Positions 63,914 to 64,000 of a stretch of 64,000 nt of DNA are shown in pieces. The notes beneath the pieces are model-generated. The model was not told the DNA's origin. It worked only from the letters and a program-made list of their open reading frames with translations, and did no database searches. The DNA comes from Heterocephalus glaber (taxonomy: Eukaryota; Chordata; Mammalia; Rodentia; Bathyergidae), in NCBI RefSeq assembly GCF_000247695.1, contig NW_004624747.1:26652632-26716631 (forward strand). The letters run 5' to 3'. The translations under genes and the position numbers were made by a program. Position 1 is the first letter of the stretch, and every line of letters begins with the position of its first letter.

Positions 63914-64000
63914 GGGACTGGGGATTTAGCTCAGTGGTTCTGCCACCTGCCTTGCACAAGGTCCCAAGTTCAATCCCTGGTACCAAAAAAAAAAAAAAAA
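63914..64000 (+). mobile_element. ID SINE with poly-A tail, running off the window end
   Basis: 'gggactggggatttagctca' with A box 'tagctcagtgg' (63927-63937), B box 'agttcaatccc' (63967-63977), 'tggtacc', then A16 to the last base. A tRNA-derived, Pol III-type SINE with intact promoter boxes and low divergence. Confidence 0.92.

Noticed and set aside
63914..63980. tRNA gene
   Set aside because: The A and B boxes belong to a tRNA-derived ID SINE with a poly-A tail. There is no cloverleaf acceptor stem pairing.

Overview
This window looks like rodent nuclear DNA from a gene-poor or long-intron region. The evidence is the mobile-element load: B1-type SINEs, tRNA-derived ID SINEs and fused B1-ID dimers (at about 22.7, 46.5 and 54.5 kb), old L1 3'-end fragments, MIR/L2 relics, ERVL-MaLR-like solo LTRs and long microsatellites. 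The B1-ID dimers and the 'gggatttagctcagtgg' ID subtype fit a squirrel-related or other non-murid rodent better than mouse or rat. The species is an inference.
No complete protein-coding gene can be read. The many 60-290 residue open frames on both strands are chance frames in GC-rich DNA, SINEs or microsatellites. Only two segments look like real coding exons, both on the minus strand: 16880-17026 (147 nt, strong splice sites, GC-rich third positions) and 55530-55669 (a predicted membrane span ending at a good donor). They could belong to one long gene transcribed right to left, but their phases do not join directly, so exons would have to lie between them. I could not name either product.
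Layout: 1-4.9 kb, pyrimidine tract, old L1 and MIR relics, otherwise featureless. 4.94-5.97 kb, a mariner-derived foldback element split by a solo LTR. 6-9.4 kb, AT-rich DNA and a (TC)n tract. 9.46-9.53 kb, a 35-nt U2 snRNA 5' fragment with target-site duplications (TSDs). 10.4-10.9 kb, CpG-rich. 11.7-13.1 kb, ID, L1 and a B1 with an 11-bp duplication. 16.9 kb, exon. 21.2-21.5 kb, G-rich minisatellite. 22.5-25 kb, SINE cluster. 26.3-26.8 kb, the strongest CpG island. 28.3-29.2 kb, L1, LTR and a tetranucleotide tract. 35.0-35.8 kb, second CpG island followed by an AT-rich block. 36.9 kb, short minisatellite. 41.4 kb, (CA)n. 44.6-47.1 kb, L1, a U6 snRNA 5' fragment with a 16-bp duplication, ID and B1-ID insertions. 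48.4-49.4 kb, a repeat with terminal inverted repeats. 51.2-52.3 kb, L1 and a third LTR. 54.5-55.7 kb, B1-ID, purine tract, L1-like repeat, exon. 59.4-59.9 kb, second foldback element with a transposase C-terminal remnant. 63-64 kb, L1 and a terminal ID SINE.
The most notable observation is the pair of tiny 5'-only snRNA insertions (U2 and U6), each without a poly-A tail and flanked by direct repeats. They match the known class of tailless retropseudogenes. There is no sign of a new enzymatic or defence system.
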